Positions 34,721-44,428 of a DNA stretch of 64,000 nucleotides are shown here, piece by piece (the stretch's first letter is position 1; each line of letters begins with the position of its first letter). The stretch is from Hsuehochloa calcarea. Lineage: Eukaryota > Streptophyta > Magnoliopsida > Poales > Poaceae. The notes beneath the pieces are model-generated. The model had not been told where the DNA came from, made no database searches, and saw only the letters and a program-made list of their open reading frames with translations. The stretch is from the NCBI GenBank assembly GCA_036346395.1, contig CM070599.1, forward strand, positions 26,899,232 through 26,963,231, given 5' to 3'. The position numbers and the translations under genes were made by a program.

Positions 34721-34995
34721 TGTTGGTACCAGCGGTAGCCCTAGCATGAGAAAACAATAACAACAAACACACAAGAGCCACAAGGATTTATTTATAAGGT
34801 TCGACAAAACCTACATCCTCAGAAGCCAAATCGTGGTGGCTCTGTCTGTATGTGGAGATTCTTTCTTTTTCACGATTCAGGTTTTAAAATATTAAAATTA
34901 TATATTTCTACCATAATTATATATTCAACTCGAACCCATAACCCGTTTTTCGAATACAAACCCTTTCACCTTGCTTATATGACCCATACACAACA
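34721..34995 (-). repeat. 5' LTR of the copia element (275 bp)
   Basis: Plus strand reads TGTTGGTACC...CATACACAACA, with short inverted ends TGTTG/CAACA. It is shorter than its 3' partner (27826-28163), differing by internal indels, so the insertion is not recent. Confidence 0.85.
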
Positions 34996-35588
34996 GGGCG
35001 GATTCGGATGTGGCTCAAATGGTTGCGTTGCGTGCAACGCGATGCATGGTTGCTTGTGCGGCTGGCTACGATCCTAGCTTAGCTTCCTTTCCTCTTTTCA
35101 GGGCATTGTAAGTTATGTTCCAATTTTTTTTGTCTTGTACTTGCTTTCTCCAGTCATCTCCATGCCCACGCCCCCTTGGTGTCATTGACTACTCATGACA
35201 ATATCGCAAGTGAACTGTTCATTTCGTGGGTGTGCCGTATACCGTACCTAGTGCTAGTGTTACTCTACATACACATGAAGCTTTCATGTTCTGAACTTTT
35301 AACAGCTGGCTGGCCAATCGTCTTGACCGAAAGATTTAACATGCTTACAAATATCCTACAAGCGTTGTTGCCTTGCCCCTTCTTTTTGACAGTCAGTTAT
35401 GAGTTATGGTGAGCCTATGGATTTTCGCACCACGCAAGGCTGCAGCTGCAAGTGAGGCCCTATCTTTATTGGCTGTGAACATGGTGTTCGCCTTTTTTTT
35501 GCATGCATTTCTCTTGATGTCATCCGGATTTCATGTTCAAAACGCTATCTTCATCCATTCTTGTAGAGTGATTCTGCTACGGAGTAGT
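34996..35588. other. Unassigned spacer
   Basis: Between the copia LTR and the next LTR. Low coding potential, nothing recognised. Confidence 0.35.
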
Positions 35589-36867
35589 TGTTAGTGATAT
35601 GTTCTAGAGATAATTATAGAGATGATTGTATCACTTTTATTTTTGTAACTATTGAATAATATGTTATTTAGTCCTTGAATGAACTATCATTTATAATGAT
35701 TAACAAGTGTGTGACTTGTTCGTGAAACTCTTTATTCATGTTTACATCATTATATGGGACACTTATGATTTATAGATCAGTACATATATTGATTGATGGT
35801 CATGCTTCACGAATCATGGATATGAGATATCAAATCAATAATGTAGACATATGTTAGGCAACATAATGTTGGATTGACCAGCCTTGAGACACTACAGAAT
35901 TGTTATATTCTTAAGTGTCATCAGTTGATCTCATACATAGTGTATGTGTGATCTTTAGACCTGAGATCGTCATGGTTTCGTACATGTGTAATAGTTTAGG
36001 AATATATATATGTCACTTCAAAGTTCTTGGATCCCTGATCTGCCATTACAAAATGACCTCTCTCTCTCTTCCATGCCATTACATTTCGCAAGCGTTGCAT
36101 TTTTTGCCACTGTCATCAACTCCATTACATTTTGCCAGCAATTTTTTCTCTCTAAAATGGCCAAACTTCACTCGTCTTCTTCCTCCCCTTTCTCTTTCTC
36201 CTCCTCCCTCCCCTTTCTCTCTCTCTCATCCTCTTCTCACCCTCATCCCCAGACCTCACCCACCGGACTATGCCCTACACCCTACGCCATCACCAAGGAA
36301 ACCATCGCCGAGGCTTTGAGCTCCCGTTGCTACCGCCGCTGGGAGCCATCACCGTCGGATCCGAACTCACATCGATGTCGCCTGTGGGAGTTGTTGCTAA
36401 GGCTCGATGCCGTGTCGTAGCCACCGGAGGTCATCGAGCACCCGTGGATGGCAGATCTGCTAGACGTCGTTATCGTCGTAGCCGGAGGTAACGAGCACCT
36501 GTTGAAGGATTTAGACCCACCATTATGAGTAAATGGAGTGTTTTGGTGATTAATGATAAATCTAATTGTGAGACTAATATTTCTATTGCTATATCTAATG
36601 TGTAGTCTCATTTGGATATAAAGGTGAAATTCAACGAGGTATGCATTCAACTTATACTATTATATAATGTTTCATTCCTCAGATCTAAAATATAGGTTGA
36701 ACTCCACCATAAGTATATCTTGAATATGTGCATATGTTTTCATTACACATTTATGTATGCACACATTTAGGGGGAGTACATGCTATATTTTGTGGTTTCA
36801 CTAGTATTGATCCATATTCCCTTTACCATATATATTTGGGATCCTTACTTTGAAACATATCCGTATG

Positions 36868-37109
36868 AGTATACAAAACTTGTGTAGGCTTTGTATACTT
36901 ATGTTTTGAGTATACAAAACTTGTGTAGTCTTTGTATACTTATGTCTTGAGTATATAGAACTTGTGTAGTTCGTGTATACTCATGTTTTGAATATATAAA
37001 ACATGTGTAGTATTGTATATTCATGTTGTGGGTATATAGAACTTATGTAGTTTCCGTATACTCATATTTTGAGTATGTAGAACTTGTGTAGTTCTCGCAT
37101 ACTCATTGT

Positions 37110-37154
<45 letters not shown>

Positions 37155-37190
37155 CTTGTGTAGTTTATATATACTCATATCGTGTTACAT
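36868..37190 (+). repeat. Tandem array of about 42-bp units ending in (TA)n, in LTR B
   Basis: About seven diverged copies of a unit with the form GAGTATA.AAAACTTGTGTAGT...TGTATACTCATG. The last copies are separated by a (TA)n run at about 37115-37151. Confidence 0.8.
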
Positions 37191-37369
37191 TTATCAATTC
37201 AATTTAATGTGCAATTGAAATGGTTACCACTATTATGAGTTAATTGTATGATGTGGTAATTAATGATAATCATATTGTGGAATTAACTTTTTCCATGAGT
37301 TGGATGTATAGGTCATGTTCCAGGATGATGAAGACTTGAGATGATCATGAGTTGATCATCAAGTCAAGA

Positions 37370-37640
37370 TTCAAGTGAAGGATGCATCATGTGTTGATGC
37401 ATATGAAGAGCTTGAAGAAATGAGAATCATCGTGTGTCGATGATGTTCAAGAGAAGACCCATCATGTGTTGGAGGTCTAATGAAGAATACATAATGTGTT
37501 GATGCATGATAAGACTCGGGATGAAGAAATCATCATGTGTTGATGATGTTCAAGACAAGATCCCAAAGTAAAACAAGATCATCATGTGTTGATGATTGTC
37601 AAAGTCAAGGACTCGGACTTGAAGCGTTGATGTGCGTCAT
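37370..37640 (+). repeat. Tandem CATCATGTGTTGATG array in LTR B
   Basis: The words CATCATGTGTTGATGAT or close variants recur with CAAGA-rich spacers about seven times. The core is itself partly palindromic (ATCAT...ATGAT). Confidence 0.7.
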
Positions 37641-37839
37641 CAAGCTTCAAGAAGATGCAAGGCAAAGGTATGACTAGCTAGGGTTAAGGATACGTTCCTA
37701 GTCTTTTACCGGTCTTGGTGTTTGGTTGGAAGACCGGATTGCTAGTATAGGTTGTCGTACTATTAAGAGGGTCTTGACTAGTAGTTTGAGTTAGTCATGT
37801 GTTGATAGCTCATCGTGGTTGCTCTAGGTCATCTATGCA

Positions 37840-38215
37840 TGGAGCTATTATTTGCGAATGTGTTTTGCGAATAATTGATGCTCATGCATTTAATCTTTGT
37901 AGCATGGGACTATAGTTTGCAAATGTGTTTTGCAAATGGATGAAGTCCATGCACCTTAGCCTTGTGGCATGATGCTATTATTTGTGAATGTGTTTTGCAA
38001 ATAGTTGAAGTTCATGTTTGATTTCTTGTAGCATGTGACTTAAGTTTTAAAATATGTTTTGCAAATGGTGTAAGTCAATGTACCTTATTCCTTGTGGTAT
38101 GATTCTAAAGTTGGCAAATGTGTTTTGCAACTTGTTAGAAATCTTGCATGTGATCCTTGTTGGCATGTCTTATCAATTGACAAATGTGTTTTGCAATTGG
38201 AGTTTTTTGTGAAGC
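37840..38215 (+). repeat. Tandem array of about 65-bp units in LTR B
   Basis: Six diverged units, each containing TTTGCAAATGTGTTTTGCAAAT (or a close variant) followed by AGTTCATG...CTTGTGGCATG. Confidence 0.8.
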
Positions 38216-38225
38216 CATTGTTGTT

Positions 38226-38625
38226 TCTATCAGGATGATCGGTAGTTCCGACGTTATAACTGTGAAACTACCGCAGTGCGGCAGTACCGGCATGTTGAGA
38301 GCGAAACTACTGCAGACCGAAAGGTCCGAAAATTCGACGGTATGTTTTTTCCAAAGAGCACCCTTTTTGGGACTTAGCCGATTTTCTAGAAGCGCGGTAG
38401 TAACGCCATGTTGGAGCGGAACTACCGCACCACGGAAGTTCTGATTTTCGCGCGGAACATTTTTTCTAGAAGGTGCCATGTGTTGGACCTGAGTGGAAGT
38501 TGGCTGTAGTTCCGCGATGATGTATCCAACGGCTAGTTTCTCGTCTGATATAGCCGTTACTGTGCTTGTCGTTGAGGTGCGGAAGTTCCGGCCGTATAAC
38601 GGTGGTAGTTCCGCATTTGCTGATT
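38226..38625 (+). repeat. Palindromic CGG...CCG motif cluster in LTR B
   Basis: At least eight variants of TAGTTCCGC / GCGGAACTACCGC / GCGGAAGTTCCGGCC. Counterpart of the motif clusters in LTRs A and C. Confidence 0.7.
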
Positions 38626-40729
38626 TTTTTCAGCAGATTCTCTCCCAACGGCTAGTTTTTTGTGTGTGGGCTATATATAGCCACCTTGGCCGATTGGGAA
38701 TGGTGGCTAATGTTGTTGTTGAGTTCCATACTCATTCTTTGAGCTAAGAGCAATGCTTTCTTCTCTTTTGTGCATGTGTTGCACTAAGTGAGATTTGAGA
38801 GCAAACCCTAAGTGCATGTGTTGCCTTAGGTAGTGGATTGTGTATCCACTGAGCGTTGACATTTGATTATTTCAAGTGAAAGTTGAGTCTTGTTACTCTT
38901 GGTCTTTGCCGACACCTAGACGGCGTGGAGGCGTCGTGCCCGGTGATCTTCTCAAAGAAGCTTATGAGAAGGCCCGGCGTGTTGTAAGTAGTTTGGTGCT
39001 CGCCATCTCCGGAGTGGAGGAAGAGCAACCTTAGTGGAGCGAGGTGTTGGTTCGTGTTGGAACCGGTCCAAGTGCTTGGACTTACGTTGGAGGTGTTGGT
39101 TTAATTCTTGGAGCCGGTCCAATTCGTTTGGGCTTACCACAACGTGCATTAGGGGAGACCGACAAGTCTCCGAACACCATGGTAAAACATAATCGTGTCA
39201 TCTCTTTTGTGTGTGTGTTTTACTTTGAGTAATTTATATTACATGCTTTAATTGCTTATATATCTTTGTATGATTGCTCTCTTGTATTGTATTCATATTG
39301 TTTGTGCACTTAGGGAAGCCTAGTTGATTTAGGTTTTAATTGTACAAAACCAATTTATTATTAGCTTCCGCATTATGTATTGGTTTTAGTGCTAAAGATT
39401 TTTAAAATCGCCTATTCAGCCCCCCTCTAGTCGGCCACCTTGATCTTACACCTGTGGATGCCACCGAAGGTCGCCACCATTGCCGACAGTGGAGAGGATT
39501 GTCGGGTTCGATTGAATCGTCGGTGATGGTGGTGTGAGAGGAGGAAAAATAAAAAAATGAGAGGGGAGGGTGACCAAGTGAGAGAGGAGAGGGAGGGAAA
39601 AGGCTGAGGGAGAGAGAAGATGGAGTCAGAGGAAGAAGAAGATATCAAGGGCAAAATGATATTTGTATAACCACTTCACGTCTTGACTAGTCAACAATGG
39701 TATAAAATGGTATGTTTGGACTTTGCAGTTGCATGTGAGGGAGAAGTCACTTTGCAAGGTTAGATCAGGGATATAGAACATTTGCAGTGGCATATAGAAA
39801 GTGTTCCCAATAGTTTACTTAGGGGTTGCCAAACGTTACTCCCTAACTGGATAGTCATAATGATAGCTTTCACGTTTACTATGAAATATATGGAGGAATG
39901 CGAGCGATCAAGATGGGAATTGCCCATCCTCTTTAATGGAAGAGATATCTTCGGGATCCTCGATGTGGTTGGGTTAGGGAAGTTCATGATGATGCTGAAT
40001 ACGGTTGAAGAGTCAACCGCAAACGTATATAATCAAATACAAGATCGAGTGAATAATCGAGCTATCATAGTATGGCATACATCTCGCATTGAGTTTGATC
40101 TAGTATCGTGGGGCAAAGGGGGTCAGCACATGAGAACAATATATGTTCATCCGATATGACCTTTGCTTGTATTCGGGGGGTGACTATGTCTTGCTAGAGA
40201 CCGTTACCGACTTGTGTTCGGAAAGTAGTTTTCGGATCGCGGCCGAGTGCATAAAAATCTATAGTGTCTCACACTTAATGGTCCAGAACTAATCAGTTCG
40301 GGTAGGATCCATTCGTATGGTTCTCACACCTTAATGGCCCCTAGCGTAGGGCTCCACAAAGGGGGCTCTTTATAAAGGGAGGTGTGAGGCTTTGGGGAGT
40401 ACATCGCACCATCCATTGAAACCCTACCCGCCACCCGCCGAAGGCCCTACCGTGTGCGTTGGAGCTAGCACACCGACACACGACGTTCCATTCTTGGGTG
40501 TATAGATACCGTAGAGGCGCTGCTCCTGTTGATGTTGTGCTGATCGAGGACAATCCGCGACGTACGTGAGGAACGAGAGGAGCTATTGGAGGAGACGATC
40601 GGCGACCGAGGAAATTGGATGATCGACTACTTCCACTACATCGATGCGCGTGACGTTGGACCGAGCTGCAACAACTCTTCTTCTGTTGCACTGCACGTCT
40701 AGTGGTAATAATATCTGATCTCTTACTCG

Positions 40730-41402
40730 CATGGTGACGAGGATTAAAACCTCTATTTATTATTTAAATAGATAAAGGATCATATGTCTTCGTGGTCGTA
40801 ACCCCTAAGGCTAACGACCTCCCTGGTCGTGAGGATTCCAGAGGTTACACAATATCTAAACTGGCCGGAGAAGGTTCCTAACCTTGTCTCCGATCAGTCA
40901 AAAGCTCACAAAGTCTTTTGAACTGGCATCTGGATCTAGCGCCAGATATATCCTCTACCGTGTGAAGAATGGAACATGTGTTATATTCCATACCACGCGA
41001 CGATACGTAACTCCAAGACACAGGAATACGGTTAATGGCTCACTGACATATAACCGTACATCATTTGACACATTGTCAACTGACGCCCCTCTCCGACCAG
41101 ACGCTCTGCTTCTTCAACAGGCGTCTCTCCCAGAGACAACTGCCAACGCTTCATCAACTACATAAGGATGACTGTGTATCGAAGTGGAGGGGGCCGGAAC
41201 ATTGGAGATAGATTAGGATACACTCTCAGAAGAGCATTGTATTCCCGAGTTAGTCTTCAGTCTAGGTTACATACATCCATTGTAATAGCCAGTTCACAGC
41301 AATAAAGAGCAGTCTCATTACTTTCCAGAAGATACGTACTATTTTTCGCTTTTTCTTCATACATTCATAAGATCGATCGGTGATTTGATCGTCGACACAT
41401 GG
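40730..41402 (+). repeat. Solo LTR, family member 3 (663 bp) with CATGG duplication
   Basis: The LTR is 40735-41397, flanked by CATGG at 40730-40734 and 41398-41402. It lies in the 3' part of the BARE/RIRE1-like LTR, where other copies read CTTGCATAGCTTCC without interruption. It is nearly identical to 20467-21124. Contains AATAAAG near 41303. Confidence 0.93.
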
Positions 41403-41461
41403 TGTCCAGGTTTACGCGGTAGAAAATTTATATTATACTAGTGTAGCTTACTCATATTCCA

Positions 41462-41988
41462 ATAGTAGGTACCTGTGCCAGTAATGAACAGCTAACGATT
41501 TGTAATCACCAGGGAGACCTGTCTGAGAACTCTTTACTGTTCTGAAGATACAACAAAAACAAAACAAAACAAAAAAACCAGTTCATTAGGTGCATACATG
41601 CCAACACGCTAAGGGATATCATTTAAGAAAAGAAGAACTAAAACCATGCAATTAGGTCTTCTGATGGTGGGAAAGTATGAAGCAGAGCTCTGGCTAGCTG
41701 TTGAAAGGAAAGGACTAGTTGCAAAGACCCACCAATCTCCTCGTACGCATGCATGCATCTCATTTCGTTTCAGTTTTTATCTTTCTGCACTATTCAAACC
41801 GTCTGTGTTTGGTTTAGATGTACAAATCGCTGCACCAGCGTTCGCAAACGATAAGTCTCCCCGAGGAAAAAAAAACAGCATGTCTTGCAGCGTCATGTCG
41901 CGCTTCAGCATTCTCATCCACACCGGCTTGCCCCTCCATCCGTCTCTACTTCACCAAATATCACAGGCAAAAGAGGTGCGACCAACAA

Positions 41989-42022
<34 letters not shown>

Positions 42023-42783
42023 CCAGACTGAACACGCACTGTTTCACGATGAAATGACATAGTAACACCAATAATTGATTAGCATGACTTGATAGGAGCT
42101 AACGAAAACATCACTGGCTTGCACAAATCAATGCGTATATACAACGGCATTTGAGCTTGTGAAGATAAATGATTCGGTTGCAATTAGCTGTTACTGACCA
42201 AACTTTCGAGTCGCCTGGAGTACTTGGTTTAGAAGCAAACAGTAACTTCGAAAGTGACTTAACATCATGCATGATTACTGTACAATTTTTTTTACCAAGA
42301 AAATAAAGAACAGGTTGTACTCCATAAAAGCGAGAATTCTGTACAAATATAGAAAAGGTAGTCAAAGAAGTGCATCATCTTTTGGCCAAGGCCGGATCCG
42401 AACTTCAACATTTTTGTCAAAGTTGGCCCTGTATCTCTGCCCCCACCAGGTGTTGCAGCAAAGTCATTAGCAGCCGGCCGGTTTCAGTTATCCTAGCTCT
42501 TCAGAGAGAAAGAGGGAATGTCATAGAAGTATATATCATCCTTTAGCTTTACTAAAGCAAAAAAGATTGAGTTTAGAAAAGAAAGAAGCATATATAAACA
42601 ACTATGCACAAAAGTAGGAAACGAAAGAACTCTCCAAGAGAAGTTGTTACACACCAACCTACTCCTCTCTCTTTCTAAAGTATATGTAAGCACTTCTACA
42701 TGCTAGAATTAACACCATATGGCATATGTATCTATGATCTATTCTATTCTTGCCCTTCCTTCCTCTATCCACATCTCTTTCCT
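41462..42783. other. Unassigned spacer with (CT)n tract, downstream of the IDL gene
   Basis: Includes a (CT)n microsatellite at about 41991-42019. Chance frames only (for example 41646-42062 on the plus strand, which runs through the microsatellite). The 3' UTR of the IDL gene should lie just below 42783. Confidence 0.4.
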
Positions 42784-43035
42784 TCACGGCTTCTGCTGCT
42801 GGCTCTCGAGGCCGACGGAGTTGTGCTGCCGCGACGGCCCGGACGGCTGCACCGGGCCCCTCGGCAAGAACCCGAAGAAATGGCTGGATCGCCCTCTCTC
42901 CAATGGCCTCCCATTGAAGGGCTGCATGCCGCTCGAAGCTTGGCACCTTGCCACCATCACAAGGAGAAGCACTAGCAAAAACCACCACATCTGTAGAAGA
43001 ACCCTCCTACTTCTTGTGTGCCAATAGCACCCCAT
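42784..43035 (-). CDS. IDA-LIKE (IDL) secreted peptide precursor
   Basis: Encodes 83 residues. A basic start (residues 1-12, with HTRSRR) is followed by a hydrophobic core at about 15-28 (MWWFLLVLLLVMVA) and a likely signal-peptidase site near RCQA-SS. The C-terminal part holds FFGFLPRG and then PVQPSGPSRQHN at about residues 60-71, which matches the IDA consensus PIPPSAPSKRHN in layout, with differences at six positions. IDA-family peptides are secreted, trimmed and sensed by HAESA-type receptor kinases, and control organ abscission and other cell-separation events. The frame is open upstream to 43266, but that extension spans the TATA box at 43143-43150, so the methionine at 43035 is preferred. 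Single exon, as usual in the family. Which IDL paralogue it is cannot be told from sequence alone. Confidence 0.85.
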   Translation of the reverse strand: MGCYWHTRSRRVLLQMWWFLLVLLLVMVARCQASSGMQPFNGRPLERGRSSHFFGFLPRGPVQPSGPSRQHNSVGLESQQQKP

Positions 43036-43142
43036 GTAGAGAGACAGGATGAAGAGAGAGTTGATGGTTGCAAGTGTGAAGGTTTGAGATGTGATGAAAG
43101 GTTTGGTGAGTAGAAATGGGGGAGTGGAGGAGGAGGCGATGG

Positions 43143-43150
43143 TGTTATAT
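43143..43150 (-). promoter_or_regulatory. TATA box of the IDL gene
   Basis: TTATATAA, about 108 bases upstream of the chosen ATG. It supports the short reading frame over the longer one. Confidence 0.65.
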
Positions 43151-43269
43151 AAGCTAGCGCTTAGACGTGTGGACAATGAGGAGCCGTCATTAAATTTATA
43201 TAGGAGCATGGACTCGTTCACAGCGCAAGGAGGGACGAAGAAAAAAAAAAAGAAATCCACATCCATAAC

Positions 43270-44428
43270 GTTATTTAATTGCTGGATCGGTTTGCCATAA
43301 ATTCCTGGCTGCTATGTGTCGAACAGTAGTCCTGCAGTAGTATGGTATATATAGAAGACAATAAATCAAATTTATTATGCACTCCATCTGGTTCTAAATA
43401 GATTTCGTTTCAGCGTCAATATGGTCTCCAATATACACCTTTAACCATTACTTTTTATAATATTAAGAATATATAATAATTATATGAAAGTGTCTTTAAA
43501 GATTAATCTATTAATTTCCATGTTACAAATCTAAATTCTTTTGTGTGAATTAATGGTAAAGTTTCAAATTTTTAATTGCAAACATTATAAAACAACATCT
43601 ATTTATAAACAGATAAAACAATTATCTTCTAGAAAATATTCATTTTCAGTATACTCTTCCACAATTTTTTTTTTTTGTTTAAGGGCCTCTTTGATTCGTG
43701 GGACTCTAAAAACACAGGAATAGGCAAAAAAAAATACATGAATAAGATAGGAATGCATGCGCAAAACAGAGGATTGGAAAACAAAGAAATTTTGTAGGAG
43801 TGTGTGTTTGGAACATTGGAATAGGAAACACATGATTTTTTTTTGTGTAGTTGCACATGCATGTCATCTACGTAGAACACTAAAGACACCTCCTATAATG
43901 TGTTGTGTTGTCTCTATGAGACCTCCACGATCTTTTAATTCTTGCATAATTTTTTTTGTTATAGACAACAACTCATACAATCAGCAGCGTACATAGGACA
44001 AAAATAGAGGGTGTGCTCATGGGAGAAAGCTAATATGGTATAATTGTACCAAACATACATAATACATTTAAATGTCTAATGCAATCCAAATTCATACATA
44101 AATAAACAAGAGACAAAGCGAGAATGTAAAATAAACTTAAGGTAGTACCTGGCTAATGAACATAACAGCCCGAATGATTATAAATACGTGCGAGTAGCAA
44201 TTTGTGGAACAAAAGTATCTAAATTAGTTAGACAATCAGAAAATTATGACTAATTACAAACATTGAAATGAAATAGAAGTATGAATCATACCGCAAAACC
44301 GCTAGCTATGACTACTTGAGACGGTGACAAATGCTAACTGCAACTGATGCAGCAAGTAATGCACCCTTCAATGCAGCAGAAGTACACTCTTTGACATGAA
44401 CAAGTTTAAGAAACCTTTCCATGACCTT
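43270..44428. other. Unassigned AT-rich spacer upstream of the IDL gene
   Basis: AT-rich with poly-T runs. Around 43680-43850, GGGCCTCTTTGATTCGTGG and surrounding ATAGGAA-rich text resemble a common grass MITE type, but I could not set both ends. No gene seen. Confidence 0.3.

Larger units (their letters stand above)
27826..34995 (-). mobile_element. Dead Ty1/copia retrotransposon with two nested solo LTRs
   Basis: On the minus strand the order is LTR (34995-34721), tRNA-Met primer site, gag, GAG-pre-integrase, integrase, RT, RNase H, LTR (28163 to about 27826), which is the copia order. Removing the two nested LTRs leaves about 4.6 kb, a normal size for a compact (Tork/Hopscotch-like) copia element. 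Both LTRs end in CATACACAACA on the plus strand. Stops, frameshifts and a changed RT active site show it is inactive. No clear target duplication: the downstream flank is GGGCG and the left edge is vague. Confidence 0.88.
36498..39455 (+). repeat. Solo LTR B (2948 bp) with CCTGT target duplication
   Basis: The LTR is 36503-39450 (TGAAGGATTTAG...TTGATCTTACA), flanked by CCTGT at 36498-36502 and 39451-39455, inside the MULE. Near its 3' end is CCTATTCAGCCCCCCTCTAG then TCGGCC, a U5-like motif shared in form with LTRs A and C. Four distinct repeat blocks fill its first two-thirds (listed separately). No gag-pol remains. Confidence 0.93.
35990..39817 (+). mobile_element. Mutator-like element (non-autonomous MULE) with 9-bp duplication
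   Basis: The element is 35999-39808, flanked by AATAGTTTA at 35990-35998 and 39809-39817. The 9-bp duplication and long inverted ends are Mutator marks. The left end includes GATCCCTGATCTGCCATTACAAAATGACC-like text and the right end, reverse-complemented, ATCCCTGATCTAACCTTGC then AAAGTGAC; similarity runs about 60 bp. Without its nested LTR it is about 857 bp. The inside is GC-rich on the left (36260-36500) with weak frames; no transposase. A related LTR copy at about 55600 shows the uninterrupted site. Confidence 0.85.
35589..41461 (+). mobile_element. BARE/RIRE1-like solo LTR interrupted by a MULE and a second solo LTR
   Basis: The LTR is in three pieces: 35589-35998, 39818-40734 and 41403-41461. 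Together they align with the intact copy at 50472-51962. It starts TGTTAGTGATATG and ends TTACTCATATTCCA, wording close to LTRs of the BARE/Angela/RIRE1 lineage of copia elements. No gag-pol adjoins it. The interrupting pieces are described separately; both insertions leave exact target duplications. Confidence 0.85.

Noticed and set aside
37370..38215. Regularly spaced repeats as a CRISPR-like or small-RNA locus
   Set aside because: Units are diverged and contiguous with no unique spacers; they lie within an LTR of a plant retroelement.
41646..42062. 138-codon plus-strand frame upstream of the IDL gene's 3' side
   Set aside because: Runs through a (CT)n microsatellite giving poly-Ser/Leu; no homology, no splice or promoter context.
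43036..43266. N-terminal extension of the IDL frame (MDVDFFFFFF...)
   Set aside because: It would place the TATA box inside the coding region and put about 90 residues before the signal peptide. Poly-Phe comes from a poly-A run on the opposite strand.
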